NCBI GenBank assembly: GCA_038147755.1
Contig: JAYQTS010000008.1
Coordinates: 124,001-188,000 of the forward strand
Reading direction: 5' to 3'
From: UBA5951 sp012269555
GTDB lineage: Bacteria; Pseudomonadota; Alphaproteobacteria; Puniceispirillales; Puniceispirillaceae
Length of the DNA stretch: 64,000 nucleotides
The position numbers and the translations under genes are program-made. The notes beneath the pieces were generated by a model. It did not search any database and was not told the DNA's origin. It saw nothing but the letters and a program-made list of their open reading frames with translations. Of the stretch, positions 28,273-37,178 are shown one piece after another; position 1 is the first letter of the stretch, and each line of letters starts with the position of its first letter.

Positions 28273-28392
28273 TTAACCTGTAGATTTAACTTGTGAAATC
28301 TCAGATGGGCGTTGAGGTATACCTCTCTTACCGCAGGATGTTTGAACTATGAAAATACTGCATATTAAAAACAAGAATATAATATTTCTCAT
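28273..28392 (-). CDS. lptM: Small LptM/YifL-type lipoprotein, 39 residues
   Basis: A short frame between argH and lysA encodes a 39-residue protein: a hydrophobic signal (MRNIIFLFLICSIFIV), a lipobox-like QTSC, then CGKRGIPQRP. The post-cysteine CGxKGxxxxP pattern is the hallmark of LptM, the small lipoprotein that assists maturation of the LptD-LptE LPS transport complex. The lipobox lacks the usual Leu at -3. Position between argH and lysA matches other alphaproteobacteria. It begins 9 bases after argH. Confidence 0.75.
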   Translation of the reverse strand: MRNIIFLFLICSIFIVQTSCGKRGIPQRPSEISQVKSTG

Positions 28393-28401
28393 TACGTAAT
28401 C

Positions 28402-29819
28402 CTAATTTTCTTTGTCATCTAGATCAAATCGCACAGCTGCTTCTTTTAATCGCTCTTTTACCTGAGCTGAAGCGGTTCCGCCAAAGCTAGAACGAGCATT
28501 GCAGGCATTATCAATTTTAAGTATGTTATAGACAGATTGATCAAGTTTTGGTTCAATTTTTTGAATATCTGCAAGATTTAAGTCCTCAAGCGCACTCTTA
28601 TTTTCATCTGCTAACGCAACGATTTTACCACTTATATGATGCGCATCACGAAAAGTTTTTCCTAATTTAACAACTAGAAAGTCTGCCAGATCTGTAGCAG
28701 TTGGATGGCCCCTTTGAAGCGCATTACGCATAGCAGTAGCATTAATATGCATGTCTTCAATCATCCCAGTCATTGCAGCAATACTAATAAACAAAGTTTT
28801 TTGTGTATCAAACAGAGGTTCCTTATCTTCTTGTAAGTCTTTGCCATAAGCAAGCGGCAGACCTTTTAAGATAGTTGCCAGTGATGTAAAATGCCCCATT
28901 ATCCTGCCTGGTTTTGCTCGTACTAACTCTGCAGCATCAGGATTTTTCTTTTGTGGCATTATTGAAGATCCAGTGGTGAAATTATCAGACAATTGAATAA
29001 AATTAAATCTATCGGTAGACCAAATTACAATCTCTTCAGCTAGTCTTGATAGGTGAATAGCACAAATGGTGGCTGCACTTGCGAACTCTAAAGCAAAATC
29101 ACGAGACGAAACAGCATCAAGTGCGTTTGGCATAGGCCTATCAAAACCTAGTAATTTCGCTGTTAGGTGTCTATCAATTGGAAAAGAGGTGCCAGCAAGT
29201 GCAGCAGCTCCAAGGGGAGATTCATTAATTCGTTTTCTACAGTCTTGGAATCTTTCCCGATCTCTTCCTATCATTTCAATATATGCAGCAAGATGAAATC
29301 CAAAACTTATAGGTTGAGCAGTTTGAAGGTGAGTATATCCTGGCATAAGAGTTAGCGTATTTTTCTCAGCTTTTTTCCACAATTCTTTCTGAAGTTTTTT
29401 TAATATAAAATCTAATTGGTCAATTTGATTTCTTAAATATAGTCTAATGTCAGTAGCTATCTGATCATTTCTGGAACGTGCTGTATGTAAGCGTTTTGCT
29501 GGTTCACCAATTAACTCACTAAGTCTCGTTTCAATATTCATGTGGATATCCTCGAGCTCAACGCTAAAGGAAAAATGACCTGCTGCAATTTCCTCATGAA
29601 TTTTTTCTAGGCCTTGTTTTATGGCTTTGAAATCTTCAGGGGTAATAATTTTTTTGTGTGGCCAGCATTTTTGCATGTGCCTTTGATCCCTCTATATCTT
29701 CTGAATACAGAATTTTATCAAAAGAAATCGACGAATTTATTTCTTGCATCAAACTCAGATGGGCCAGTTTTAAATCTACCACCCCATATGGATGATTTTT
29801 GTTTATTTTTTTTCGACAT
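28402..29819 (-). CDS. argH: Argininosuccinate lyase, frame broken twice near its 5' end
   Basis: Splits argininosuccinate to arginine and fumarate. The uninterrupted frame (28402-29676) has the superfamily signature GSSIMPQKKNP and the rest of the enzyme, but it begins too late. Upstream, an ATG at 29819 gives MSKKNKQKSSIWGGRFKTGPSE, split across codons as expected for ArgH. One extra T in TTT (29751-29753 on plus) moves the frame to MQEINSSISFDKILYSEDI and then GSKAHAKML. One extra A in the 7-base run (29649-29655) then leads into KIITPEDFKA. Removing both bases restores about 471 residues. It is divergent from the TlpA-like gene. Confidence 0.9.
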
Positions 29820-29859
29820 GCACTATTATCTTCCTTTTTGCGCGTGTTATAAAATAGAA

Positions 29860-30426
29860 ATGAAAAATTATCAGCCTAAAATTTATAAAAGTAGAAGAAG
29901 GTTTCTAAATCAAACAGCATACATTGCATCTTTGTTTGCGTCTCCATTTATAATTTCATCTGCGCATTCTGAATTGAACTGGAAGAAAGTTGTTGAACCT
30001 TTCCCAGATGCATCGATACATTATGAGGATGACATAGAATTACATTTGAAACAATTCCTTGGAAATCCCCTTTTGATTAATTTTTGGGCCACTTGGTGCG
30101 CTCCTTGTATCATCGAACTTCCGCATCTTGACAAGGCGGTAAAGCATTTAAAGAAAAATAAAATTGAAATATTGCTCGTATCAACAGATAGAAATCCAAA
30201 AAGTCATGTCAGCGTATTTTTAGATAATCAAAAAATCTATAATTTATTGAGAGGTTTTGATCCTCAAGCCATCTGGGCAAGAAAATTAAAAGTATCCGCA
30301 TTACCAGTCACATTTTTAATCAATTCAGATCAGACAAAGGGATTGTTCCACATTGGAGCAGTGGACTGGTCAAAGCCTGAGATTATTAATGAGATTAATT
30401 CTAAAGTAGCGTTACTAGACTTATGA
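29860..30426 (+). CDS. TlpA-like periplasmic thiol-disulfide oxidoreductase
   Basis: 188 residues from the ATG at 29860 (MKNYQPK). The same frame is open to 29614, but that part is antisense to argH. The N-terminus has SRRRFLNQ followed by a hydrophobic stretch, a plausible twin-arginine export signal. The thioredoxin fold has the active-site WCAPC in NFWATWCAPCIIELP and the cis-proline region ALPVTFLIN. Such proteins reduce periplasmic disulfides, often for cytochrome maturation. Divergence from argH is a recurring alphaproteobacterial arrangement. Confidence 0.87.
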   Translation: MKNYQPKIYKSRRRFLNQTAYIASLFASPFIISSAHSELNWKKVVEPFPDASIHYEDDIELHLKQFLGNPLLINFWATWCAPCIIELPHLDKAVKHLKKNKIEILLVSTDRNPKSHVSVFLDNQKIYNLLRGFDPQAIWARKLKVSALPVTFLINSDQTKGLFHIGAVDWSKPEIINEINSKVALLDL

Positions 30427-30500
30427 TATTTCAACTCTCAAAGCCATCAACAAATTTTTATTATTCAGCGGTAAACTTATGATTAGTAGTTTTCTTTGTC

Positions 30501-31433
30501 TTATGATAATTTACTATCTAATTCAGGTATTGCTTCGAACAGGTCAGCGACTAGACCATAATCAGCAACTTGGAAAATAGGGGCTTCTTCATCTTTATTA
30601 ATAGCCACAATCACTTTACTATCTTTCATGCCTGCTAAATGTTGAATGGCACCTGAAATACCTACCGCCATATAAAGTTCTGGTGCTACAACTTTTCCTG
30701 TCTGACCTACCTGATAGTCGTTTGGGGCAAACCCGGCATCCACAGCTGCTCGTGACGCACCAACAGCAGCTCCCAGCTTATCAGCTACGTTTTCTAACAT
30801 AGCAAAATTGGACTTATCTTGCATTCCTCTCCCGCCAGAAATAACAATTCCGGCTGAAGTTAGTTCTGGTCTTTCAGAGCCAGACTGTTCAGATGACACA
30901 AATTCAGACAAACCTATACTTCCTGTTCCCTCAACACTAATTATTTCAGCAGCCCCACCAGATTTTTCTGCTGCCTCAAAAGCAGTTGACCGAACAGTAA
31001 TTAATTTGATTGGGTCAGATGATCTTACGGTTGCGAGAGCATTTCCAGCGTAGATGGGACGTTTAAAGGTGTCAGAAGAAATTACTTCTATAATATCAGA
31101 TATTTGCATAACGTCTAAAAGAGCAGCAGTGCGCGGCATAATATTTTTACCAAAGGTTGTTGCGGGTGTAAAAATATGTGAATAATTCTTAGCGATTTGT
31201 TGTATCAATGGAGCTATGTTTTCAGCCAAATTATGAGCATATTCAGCGCCATCAGCCACGACAATTTTTGAAATAAACTCTATTTTTGAAGCTGCTGCAG
31301 AAATTTGTTTTACATCTTCTCCAACGACCAGTGCTTCAATTGGCTTTTCTAACTTCAAAGCTGCTGTTATGGCATTAAACGTAGCTGGTAAAATGTTTTC
31401 ATTGTCATGTTCTATGATAACTAAGATTGTCAT
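30501..31433 (-). CDS. etfA: Electron transfer flavoprotein alpha subunit
   Basis: 310 residues. The C-terminal FAD domain carries SGGRGMQDK, then GQTGKVVAPELYMAVGISG and QHLAGMKDSKVIVAINKD. With EtfB it passes electrons from acyl-CoA and related dehydrogenases to ETF-ubiquinone oxidoreductase. The ATG overlaps the last base of the etfB stop (TAATG-type), so the pair is coupled. Confidence 0.97.
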   Translation of the reverse strand: MTILVIIEHDNENILPATFNAITAALKLEKPIEALVVGEDVKQISAAASKIEFISKIVVADGAEYAHNLAENIAPLIQQIAKNYSHIFTPATTFGKNIMPRTAALLDVMQISDIIEVISSDTFKRPIYAGNALATVRSSDPIKLITVRSTAFEAAEKSGGAAEIISVEGTGSIGLSEFVSSEQSGSERPELTSAGIVISGGRGMQDKSNFAMLENVADKLGAAVGASRAAVDAGFAPNDYQVGQTGKVVAPELYMAVGISGAIQHLAGMKDSKVIVAINKDEEAPIFQVADYGLVADLFEAIPELDSKLS

Positions 31434-32182
31434 TATATCACCTTTGCTTCTGCTTGGAGTTTTTCAACGAGTTCTCCTACTGAGTTAACCTTGATTCCAG
31501 CCTCTCTTGTAGATGGTTCTTCTACCTTTATTACGGTTAAGCGAGGTTTTACGTCAACATTAAGCTCTTCCGTAGTCAAAGTATCAATTGGTTTCTTTTT
31601 TGCTTTCATTATATTCGGAAGGGATGCATATCTTGGCTCATTTAAACGTAAATCTACCGTAATAACTGCAGGTAATTTTACATTAATCGTTTCAAGTCCC
31701 CCATCAATTTCACGAACAACTTTTGCGTTATCTTTATTCAAGGAAACAGATGATGCAAAAGTAGCTTGTGACCATCCAAGAATGGCGGCAGTCATTTGAC
31801 CAGTTTGGTTGTTGTCATCGTCAATTGCCTGTTTTCCACACATAATTAATCCAGGCTTTTCTTTCTCAGCTACACTTGCAAGTAATTTTGCTACACTTAG
31901 AGGCTCTGTCTCATGAGGAGCATCGATATAAATGCCTCTGTCTGCGCCCATTGCAAGACCTGTTCTTATGGTTTCCTGTGATTGAATGGGGCCAATTGAG
32001 ACAATTACGATTTCATCGGCGTCGCCTGCTTCTTTTATACGCAGAGCCTGTTCTACGGCAATTTCATCAAAGGGGTTCATTGCCATTTTGACATTATCCA
32101 GCTCAACACCAGTTTGATCCTGTTTTACTCTTACTTTGACGTTGTAATCAATTACCCGTTTGACAGGCACCAAAATTTTCAT
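31433..32182 (-). CDS. etfB: Electron transfer flavoprotein beta subunit
   Basis: 249 residues, standard length. It has MKILVPVKRVIDYNVKVRV at the start, NPFDEIAVEQALR, then CGKQAIDDDNNQTGQMTA (the AMP-binding segment) and a C-terminal LPNIMKAKKKPI that contains the recognition-loop region. It partners EtfA directly downstream. The gap upstream to the adenosyltransferase stop is 81 bases of T-rich sequence. Confidence 0.97.
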   Translation of the reverse strand: MKILVPVKRVIDYNVKVRVKQDQTGVELDNVKMAMNPFDEIAVEQALRIKEAGDADEIVIVSIGPIQSQETIRTGLAMGADRGIYIDAPHETEPLSVAKLLASVAEKEKPGLIMCGKQAIDDDNNQTGQMTAAILGWSQATFASSVSLNKDNAKVVREIDGGLETINVKLPAVITVDLRLNEPRYASLPNIMKAKKKPIDTLTTEELNVDVKPRLTVIKVEEPSTREAGIKVNSVGELVEKLQAEAKVI

Positions 32183-32263
32183 TTTTTTATCCTTTTTATT
32201 TTTTGGAATTCTTTTTTTGTTAAATGAGATTTACTAATTTTTCATAGAGTTTCAACAAGGTTT

Positions 32264-32841
32264 TTATTTTTGTTTACCGGTTTGCGCGCCAGGCACCCAC
32301 AAAACATCATTTTTGCCATTTTGATTAGCAACTCTAGCTAATACAAATAAATGATCTGATAGCCGATTAATAAAATGCATAGCAAATTTATTAATTGGCT
32401 CTTCAGCAGAAAGTGCAGCAATCTCCCTTTCTGCCCTTCTTGCAACAGTACGTGCGAAGTGCAACCAGCTTGAGAGAGAGAACTGCCTCCAGGCAAAATA
32501 AACGAAGACAAGTCTGACAAATTTTCATTCAACGCATCTATCTCATGTTCTATTCTTTTCACTTGTTTTTCTGTTATTCTTAAGCATGGAACATTATCAT
32601 CCATCTCAGGTGTCGCCAAATCTGCGCCTAAATCAAATAAGTCATTTTGTATTCTAGCAAGCATATCATCAATATCAGTATTATCTGCAAAATTACGTGC
32701 TATGCCTATAACAGAATTTAGTTCATCCACCTCACCAAAAGCCACTGGACGCTTGGCATGTTTTGCAACACGTTGGCCGTTTACAAGCACCGTTTGTCCA
32801 TCGTCACCAGTTCGAGTATATATTTTGTTCAGTTTTACCAA
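32264..32841 (-). CDS. ATP:cob(I)alamin adenosyltransferase, PduO type; frame broken near 32475
   Basis: About 192 residues. It forms adenosylcobalamin from cob(I)alamin and ATP. The N-terminal motif KIYTRTGDDGQT and the segment FGEVDELNS are typical of PduO/CobO-type trimeric enzymes. After FILPGGSSLS the frame is wrong to a stop at 32338, while another frame gives SWLHFARTVARRAERE and then the full C-terminus to 32264. Removing two bases from the GA repeat at 32471-32481 restores spacing exactly as in the family. It sits in the order adenosyltransferase-etfB-etfA, which is common, and fits the presence of cobST in the window. Confidence 0.9.
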
Positions 32842-32861
32842 CTTAAATACCTTTTAAATAA

Positions 32862-33053
32862 TTAGTCACGAATTAATAATAAGCCCAAAAAAATAAATAA
32901 GGCGGCAGCCTGAAAAACAATTCTATACCGCATTATTTTATTGGAATTTTTCTTATTATATTCCCCGCCCCTTGCCATTGTAATTACGCCCCATAATAAA
33001 ATACCGGCCACAGAAAGCATAGCAAGAGCAATTAAAACCATTTTCCAGCCCAT
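32862..33053 (-). CDS. Twin-transmembrane HIG1-domain-like small protein
   Basis: 63 residues with two membrane segments (about 5-25 and 44-61) joined by a loop with RGGEYNKKNSNKIMRYRI. The NKIMRxRxxxQ motif is that of alphaproteobacterial twin-transmembrane proteins related to the mitochondrial HIG1 family, which associates with cytochrome oxidase. The bacterial function is not established. It lies 20 bases upstream of the adenosyltransferase on the same strand. Confidence 0.8.
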   Translation of the reverse strand: MGWKMVLIALAMLSVAGILLWGVITMARGGEYNKKNSNKIMRYRIVFQAAALFIFLGLLLIRD

Positions 33054-33097
33054 AATTTACCTCTACATTAAAAATAATTTCCATATACAAAGATGGA

Positions 33098-34000
33098 TTA
33101 TTTGAGTCTGATCTCAACCCCTTTGCGCTTTGCTGTGGCCATGACTGTATTTCTGAGTAGGCAGCTAATGGTCATTGGACCCACTCCACCCGGAACAGGT
33201 GTAATAAAACTAGCTTTCTCGCTAACTTGTGAAAAATCTACATCCCCTACAATTCGATATTTCCCAGTTTCTTTTTCTTGGGTTTCTATTCTATTGATTC
33301 CCACATCAATGACGCAGGCACCTGGTTTTATCCAGTTTGATTTTACAATTTCAGCACGCCCAACAGCTGCAATCAATATATCAGCCTTTGATGTAATTTC
33401 AGTGATATTTTTTGTTTTAGAGTGGACGATTGTAACTGAAGCATTTTCGGCTAGTAATAATTGAGCTAAAGGTTTCCCGACAATATTTGACCGACCAACA
33501 ATTACAGCATGCAATCCAGATAAATCTCCAATTGTGTTTTGCAGTAGCAATAAGCATCCAAGGGGAGTGCATGGAACCAATCCTTTCTGACCAATTGCAA
33601 GCTTTCCTGCATTAATGACATGAAAACCATCAACATCTTTTTCAGGATTGATATTCTGAATTACTGAGTTCTCATTTATGTGCTTTGGTAATGGAAGTTG
33701 TACTAATATTCCATCAATTTGATCATCTTTATTTAGTGTATCAATTAGAGACAATAGAGTTTTTTCACTTGTTTCTGCTGAAAGTTGATGTTCAATTGAA
33801 ACCATGCCTGCATCTTTTGTCTGTTTCACTTTATTTCTAACATACACATGGCTTGCAGCATCTTCTCCAATAAGGATAACGGCTAATGCTGGTGGCCTTC
33901 CTATTTTTTCAACGATTAATTTCACATTAGGAAGGAGAGATTGGTTTGTTCGACTGGAAAATTCCTTACCATCTATAATAGTAGCTTTTTTTAAACCCAT
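33098..34000 (-). CDS. folD: Methylenetetrahydrofolate dehydrogenase/cyclohydrolase
   Basis: 300 residues. The bifunctional enzyme interconverts methylene-, methenyl- and formyl-tetrahydrofolate. The catalytic lysine region YVRNKVKQTKDAG is near residues 53-65, GILVQLPLPKHI follows, the NADP site is VIVGRSNIVGKP, and the ending has ITPVPGGVGPMT. It stands between yggT and the twin-TM gene on the minus strand. Confidence 0.97.
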   Translation of the reverse strand: MGLKKATIIDGKEFSSRTNQSLLPNVKLIVEKIGRPPALAVILIGEDAASHVYVRNKVKQTKDAGMVSIEHQLSAETSEKTLLSLIDTLNKDDQIDGILVQLPLPKHINENSVIQNINPEKDVDGFHVINAGKLAIGQKGLVPCTPLGCLLLLQNTIGDLSGLHAVIVGRSNIVGKPLAQLLLAENASVTIVHSKTKNITEITSKADILIAAVGRAEIVKSNWIKPGACVIDVGINRIETQEKETGKYRIVGDVDFSQVSEKASFITPVPGGVGPMTISCLLRNTVMATAKRKGVEIRLK

Positions 34001-34097
34001 AATTCACCCGCTCATTTTTAGTATATGAATACCAATGTTAACGAATCAATGATTAATCTCGTTAAACTAAAAACACAAGTTCGGGAAAAAACTTTTG

Positions 34098-34376
34098 CTA
34101 TAAAAGCAATTCAAATAATAAATTTCGGGCAAACTGAATAGCAAGCAGCAAAATCACAGGGCTTATATCCAAGCCCCCAAAATTTGGAACAACAGAACGT
34201 ATCCAATCTAGTAGAGGGTCATGTAATCTTGATAGCCCCGTATACAAGGAGCGCACAACTGGTTGCCATGGATTAATTATATTGAAGGCTACCAGCCAGC
34301 TTAATACAACATACGCAATAAGTGTGAAGCAGTATAAATCTACAATGCTATTAATTAAATTAAGAATTGAATTCAT
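34098..34376 (-). CDS. YggT-family membrane protein
   Basis: 92 residues. Two hydrophobic helices (about 10-30 and 72-92) flank the conserved loop with FNIINPWQPVVRSLY, SRLHDPLLDWIRSVVPNFGGLDISPV, split across the family pattern. YggT proteins are inner membrane proteins of uncertain function, possibly in osmotic tolerance or division. It is followed by folD after about 100 bases. Confidence 0.88.
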   Translation of the reverse strand: MNSILNLINSIVDLYCFTLIAYVVLSWLVAFNIINPWQPVVRSLYTGLSRLHDPLLDWIRSVVPNFGGLDISPVILLLAIQFARNLLFELLL

Positions 34377-34525
34377 AAGGTTTTATAATTCTTTCACGAT
34401 GCTATGTTTACAGTTATTATCGAAAATATGCTTTACAAGATACTATCATATACAAACCCAATTAAGGACCGGGAAGATAAGGGAATAAAAATGAGTTATG
34501 TCAATCAATGATTTTAGATAATTAG

Positions 34526-36466
34526 TCACTTATTTTCTCTATTGTTGATTAAGTCTTCAACAACAGATGGGTCAGCAAGTGTTGATGTATCTCCCAGCTC
34601 TTCAAAATCATTGGCAGCTATTTTTCTTAAAATGCGTCGCATAATTTTTCCAGACCTTGTTTTTGGTAGTGAAGGTGAAAATTGGATTAAATCAGGTGTT
34701 GCGATAGCACCAATCTCCTTTCTTACCCAGAGCTTAAGAGCTTTTTCGAGTGCATCATTAGTTTTTATTCCTGCTACTAAAGTCACATAAGCATAAATCC
34801 CTTGACCTTTTAATTCATGAGGATAGCCAACAACAGCAGCCTCTGCCACATTTTCATGGGATACCAGCGCAGATTCCACTTCAGCTGTACCCATGCGATG
34901 TCCTGATACATTTAATACATCATCGACTCTTCCGGTTATCCAAAAATATCCATCCTTATCACGCCTTGCGCCATCTCCACTAAAATAGCGGCCTTTGAAT
35001 GTTGAAAAATATGTTTCCTCGAAACGTTTGTGGTCTCCATAAACGGTTCTCATTTGTCCTGGCCAGCTTCTATTGATGCATAAATTTCCTTCAGCTTCCC
35101 CAAGAAGTTCATTATTTTCTTCATCAACTATTACGGGTTGTATACCAAAAAAGGGTTTAGTTGCAGCGCCTGGTTTAGTTGGAATTGCACCAGGCAGTGG
35201 AGTAATTAATATCCCACCAGTTTCAGTTTGCCACCATGTATCTACGATGGGGCATTTCGAGTCACCAACAACTTTATGATACCACATCCACGCCTCTGGA
35301 TTAATTGGCTCGCCCACACTTCCTAGCAATCGCAAGGACGAACGATCATGTTTTTTAACGGGTTCCTCTCGATCACGCATTAGTGCCCTTATGGCAGTTG
35401 GTGCAGTATAGAAAATTGACACTTTGTGTTTTTCAACCACATGCCAAAATCTGCTACTATCCGGATATGTAGGGACACCTTCAAACATTAGTGTAATTGC
35501 TCCATTTGCAAGGGGCCCATATAATATATAGCTATGACCTGTTACCCAGCCCACATCTGCTGTACACCAATAAACATCACCCTCTTTATAATCAAATACA
35601 TATTGGTGTGTCATAGAGGCATAAACCATATATCCCCCAGTTGTGTGCAAGACCCCTTTTGGTTTTCCAGTAGAACCAGATGTATATAAAATAAACAGAG
35701 GGTCTTCTGCTGACATCTCCTCTGGTGGACATAAGATAGATGCATTTTCCATTGCCTCATGATACCAAATATCTCTATCAGTATCACAAGAAATTGATCC
35801 TCCCGTTCTTTTTATAACAATGCAAGTGTTGCAATTTGGACAGTTTACGAGAGCATCATCTACATTTTTTTTAAGAGGGATAGATTTACCGCCTCTTATG
35901 CCTTCATCTGAAGTAATAATGCAGGTTGAGTCACAGTCTGTAATTCTACCTGCTAGTGCATCGGGTGAAAATCCTCCAAAGACAACAGAATGAACAGCGC
36001 CAATTCTTGCGCAAGCTAACATTGCAACTGCTGCTTCTGGGATCATAGGTAAATATATGGTAACTCTATCACCCTTCTTAATACCATTAAGTTTTAATAC
36101 ATTTGAAAATTTACACACTTCTTCATAGAGTGTTTCATATGATATATGCTTGGACTGGTTAGGATCATCTCCTTCCCAGATTATTGCTGTTTGTTTTCCT
36201 TTTGTCTCTAAATGTCTATCCAGACAATTGGCAGATGCATTTAATACACCGTCTTCAAACCATTTGATTGATACACCAGGTTTATTGTATGAGATGTTTG
36301 AAACAGTTTGATATGGTTTTATCCAATCAATTCGTTTTCCATGTTCTCGCCAAAATTGCTCCGGTTGTAGAATAGATTCTTGATATAGTCTATCATATTC
36401 ATTCTTAGAAATATGGCTTGATTTTTTTAGTTCATCAGAGGGTTCAAAAACTAAATCTTCGCTCAT
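34526..36466 (-). CDS. acs: Acetyl-CoA synthetase
   Basis: 646 residues, standard length. It activates acetate through acetyl-AMP. The P-loop-like A3 motif YTSGSTGKPKG is near residue 265, TWWQTETGG near 413, and the acetylatable lysine region KTRSGKIMRR lies near the C-terminus (about 610). The frame is intact. It lies alone on the minus strand between recX and yggT. Confidence 0.97.
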   Translation of the reverse strand: MSEDLVFEPSDELKKSSHISKNEYDRLYQESILQPEQFWREHGKRIDWIKPYQTVSNISYNKPGVSIKWFEDGVLNASANCLDRHLETKGKQTAIIWEGDDPNQSKHISYETLYEEVCKFSNVLKLNGIKKGDRVTIYLPMIPEAAVAMLACARIGAVHSVVFGGFSPDALAGRITDCDSTCIITSDEGIRGGKSIPLKKNVDDALVNCPNCNTCIVIKRTGGSISCDTDRDIWYHEAMENASILCPPEEMSAEDPLFILYTSGSTGKPKGVLHTTGGYMVYASMTHQYVFDYKEGDVYWCTADVGWVTGHSYILYGPLANGAITLMFEGVPTYPDSSRFWHVVEKHKVSIFYTAPTAIRALMRDREEPVKKHDRSSLRLLGSVGEPINPEAWMWYHKVVGDSKCPIVDTWWQTETGGILITPLPGAIPTKPGAATKPFFGIQPVIVDEENNELLGEAEGNLCINRSWPGQMRTVYGDHKRFEETYFSTFKGRYFSGDGARRDKDGYFWITGRVDDVLNVSGHRMGTAEVESALVSHENVAEAAVVGYPHELKGQGIYAYVTLVAGIKTNDALEKALKLWVRKEIGAIATPDLIQFSPSLPKTRSGKIMRRILRKIAANDFEELGDTSTLADPSVVEDLINNRENK

Positions 36467-36529
36467 GATAGTTGCATACTCCTTAGTGGATAAATGTCAA
36501 AAATAATCTGTTATCTTTAAAGTAAATGA

Positions 36530-37104
36530 TCACGAGTTTGCTTTTGATTCAATAGAATAGTCAAATACATTTTTACATATTTCGTAATTGAATCCCGCTC
36601 TAGCTAAGCGTGCTATCTGACGTCTTCTTTCAGACTTGTCATTGGTTGGCTTTAATGAGAACGGCCCTATCCGCTTTTTTTAGCCATAACTAGCGCAGCT
36701 TTAAATTCATTTTCAAAATGATTTTTATCCTCCGTAAATGCTTTTAAAACGATATTTTTTGATAGCCCAGCTTGTATAAGTTTTTGTTTAATTAGTGTGG
36801 CTGACTGTCCCTTTAATCTTCCGGAATTTATTTTCATAATCATATAATCATAATCATTTACATATCCATTCTTAGAGCACCATTTTACAGTTTCTTTAAT
36901 ATGTTCTTCAGAATCTTGAATTGTAGCCTGGGGCCATTTTCTTTTACAGTATTTTGCAAGTATTTGCCTTAGTTTTTCTTCTGTACTTGCATACTTGCTA
37001 AGATAATTCAGTGCTTTATTCTTGAGAATTTTTTGGCAAACTCCACTCGTCTGATTTTTGCTATTTTTTTTCTTTGGCACTCTATTGATATTTGCATTTT
37101 TCAT
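36530..37104 (-). CDS. recX: Regulatory protein RecX, frame broken near 36678
   Basis: About 192 residues. RecX modulates RecA filaments. The visible pattern is the repeated RecX three-helix unit: ALNYLSKYASTEEKLRQIL, then WCSKNGYVNDYDYMIMKI, SGRLKGQSATLIKQKLIQAGL. The first frame ends with KKSG at 36667. In the next frame KKRIGPFS continues to SERRRQIARLARAGFNYE and a stop at 36530, as in full-length RecX. One A is missing from the run complementary to T7 at 36675-36681. No recA or alaS lies nearby. Confidence 0.85.
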
Positions 37105-37178
37105 AAGTTCAATCTAAAACCGTTCTGTTAAGTTTGTAAAGTTAGGTTGCATTTTTTTACGAGATCACGGGAAACGGT

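Noticed and set aside
29614..29859. N-terminal extension of the TlpA-like frame
   Set aside because: It is antisense to the argH 5' end, lacks thioredoxin-family similarity, and a good ATG with a signal peptide follows at 29860.
3430..36685. Programmed ribosomal frameshifting as a common cause of the split genes
   Set aside because: The sites share no slippery heptamer or stop arrangement, differ in shift direction, and occur in unrelated enzymes not known to use recoding.
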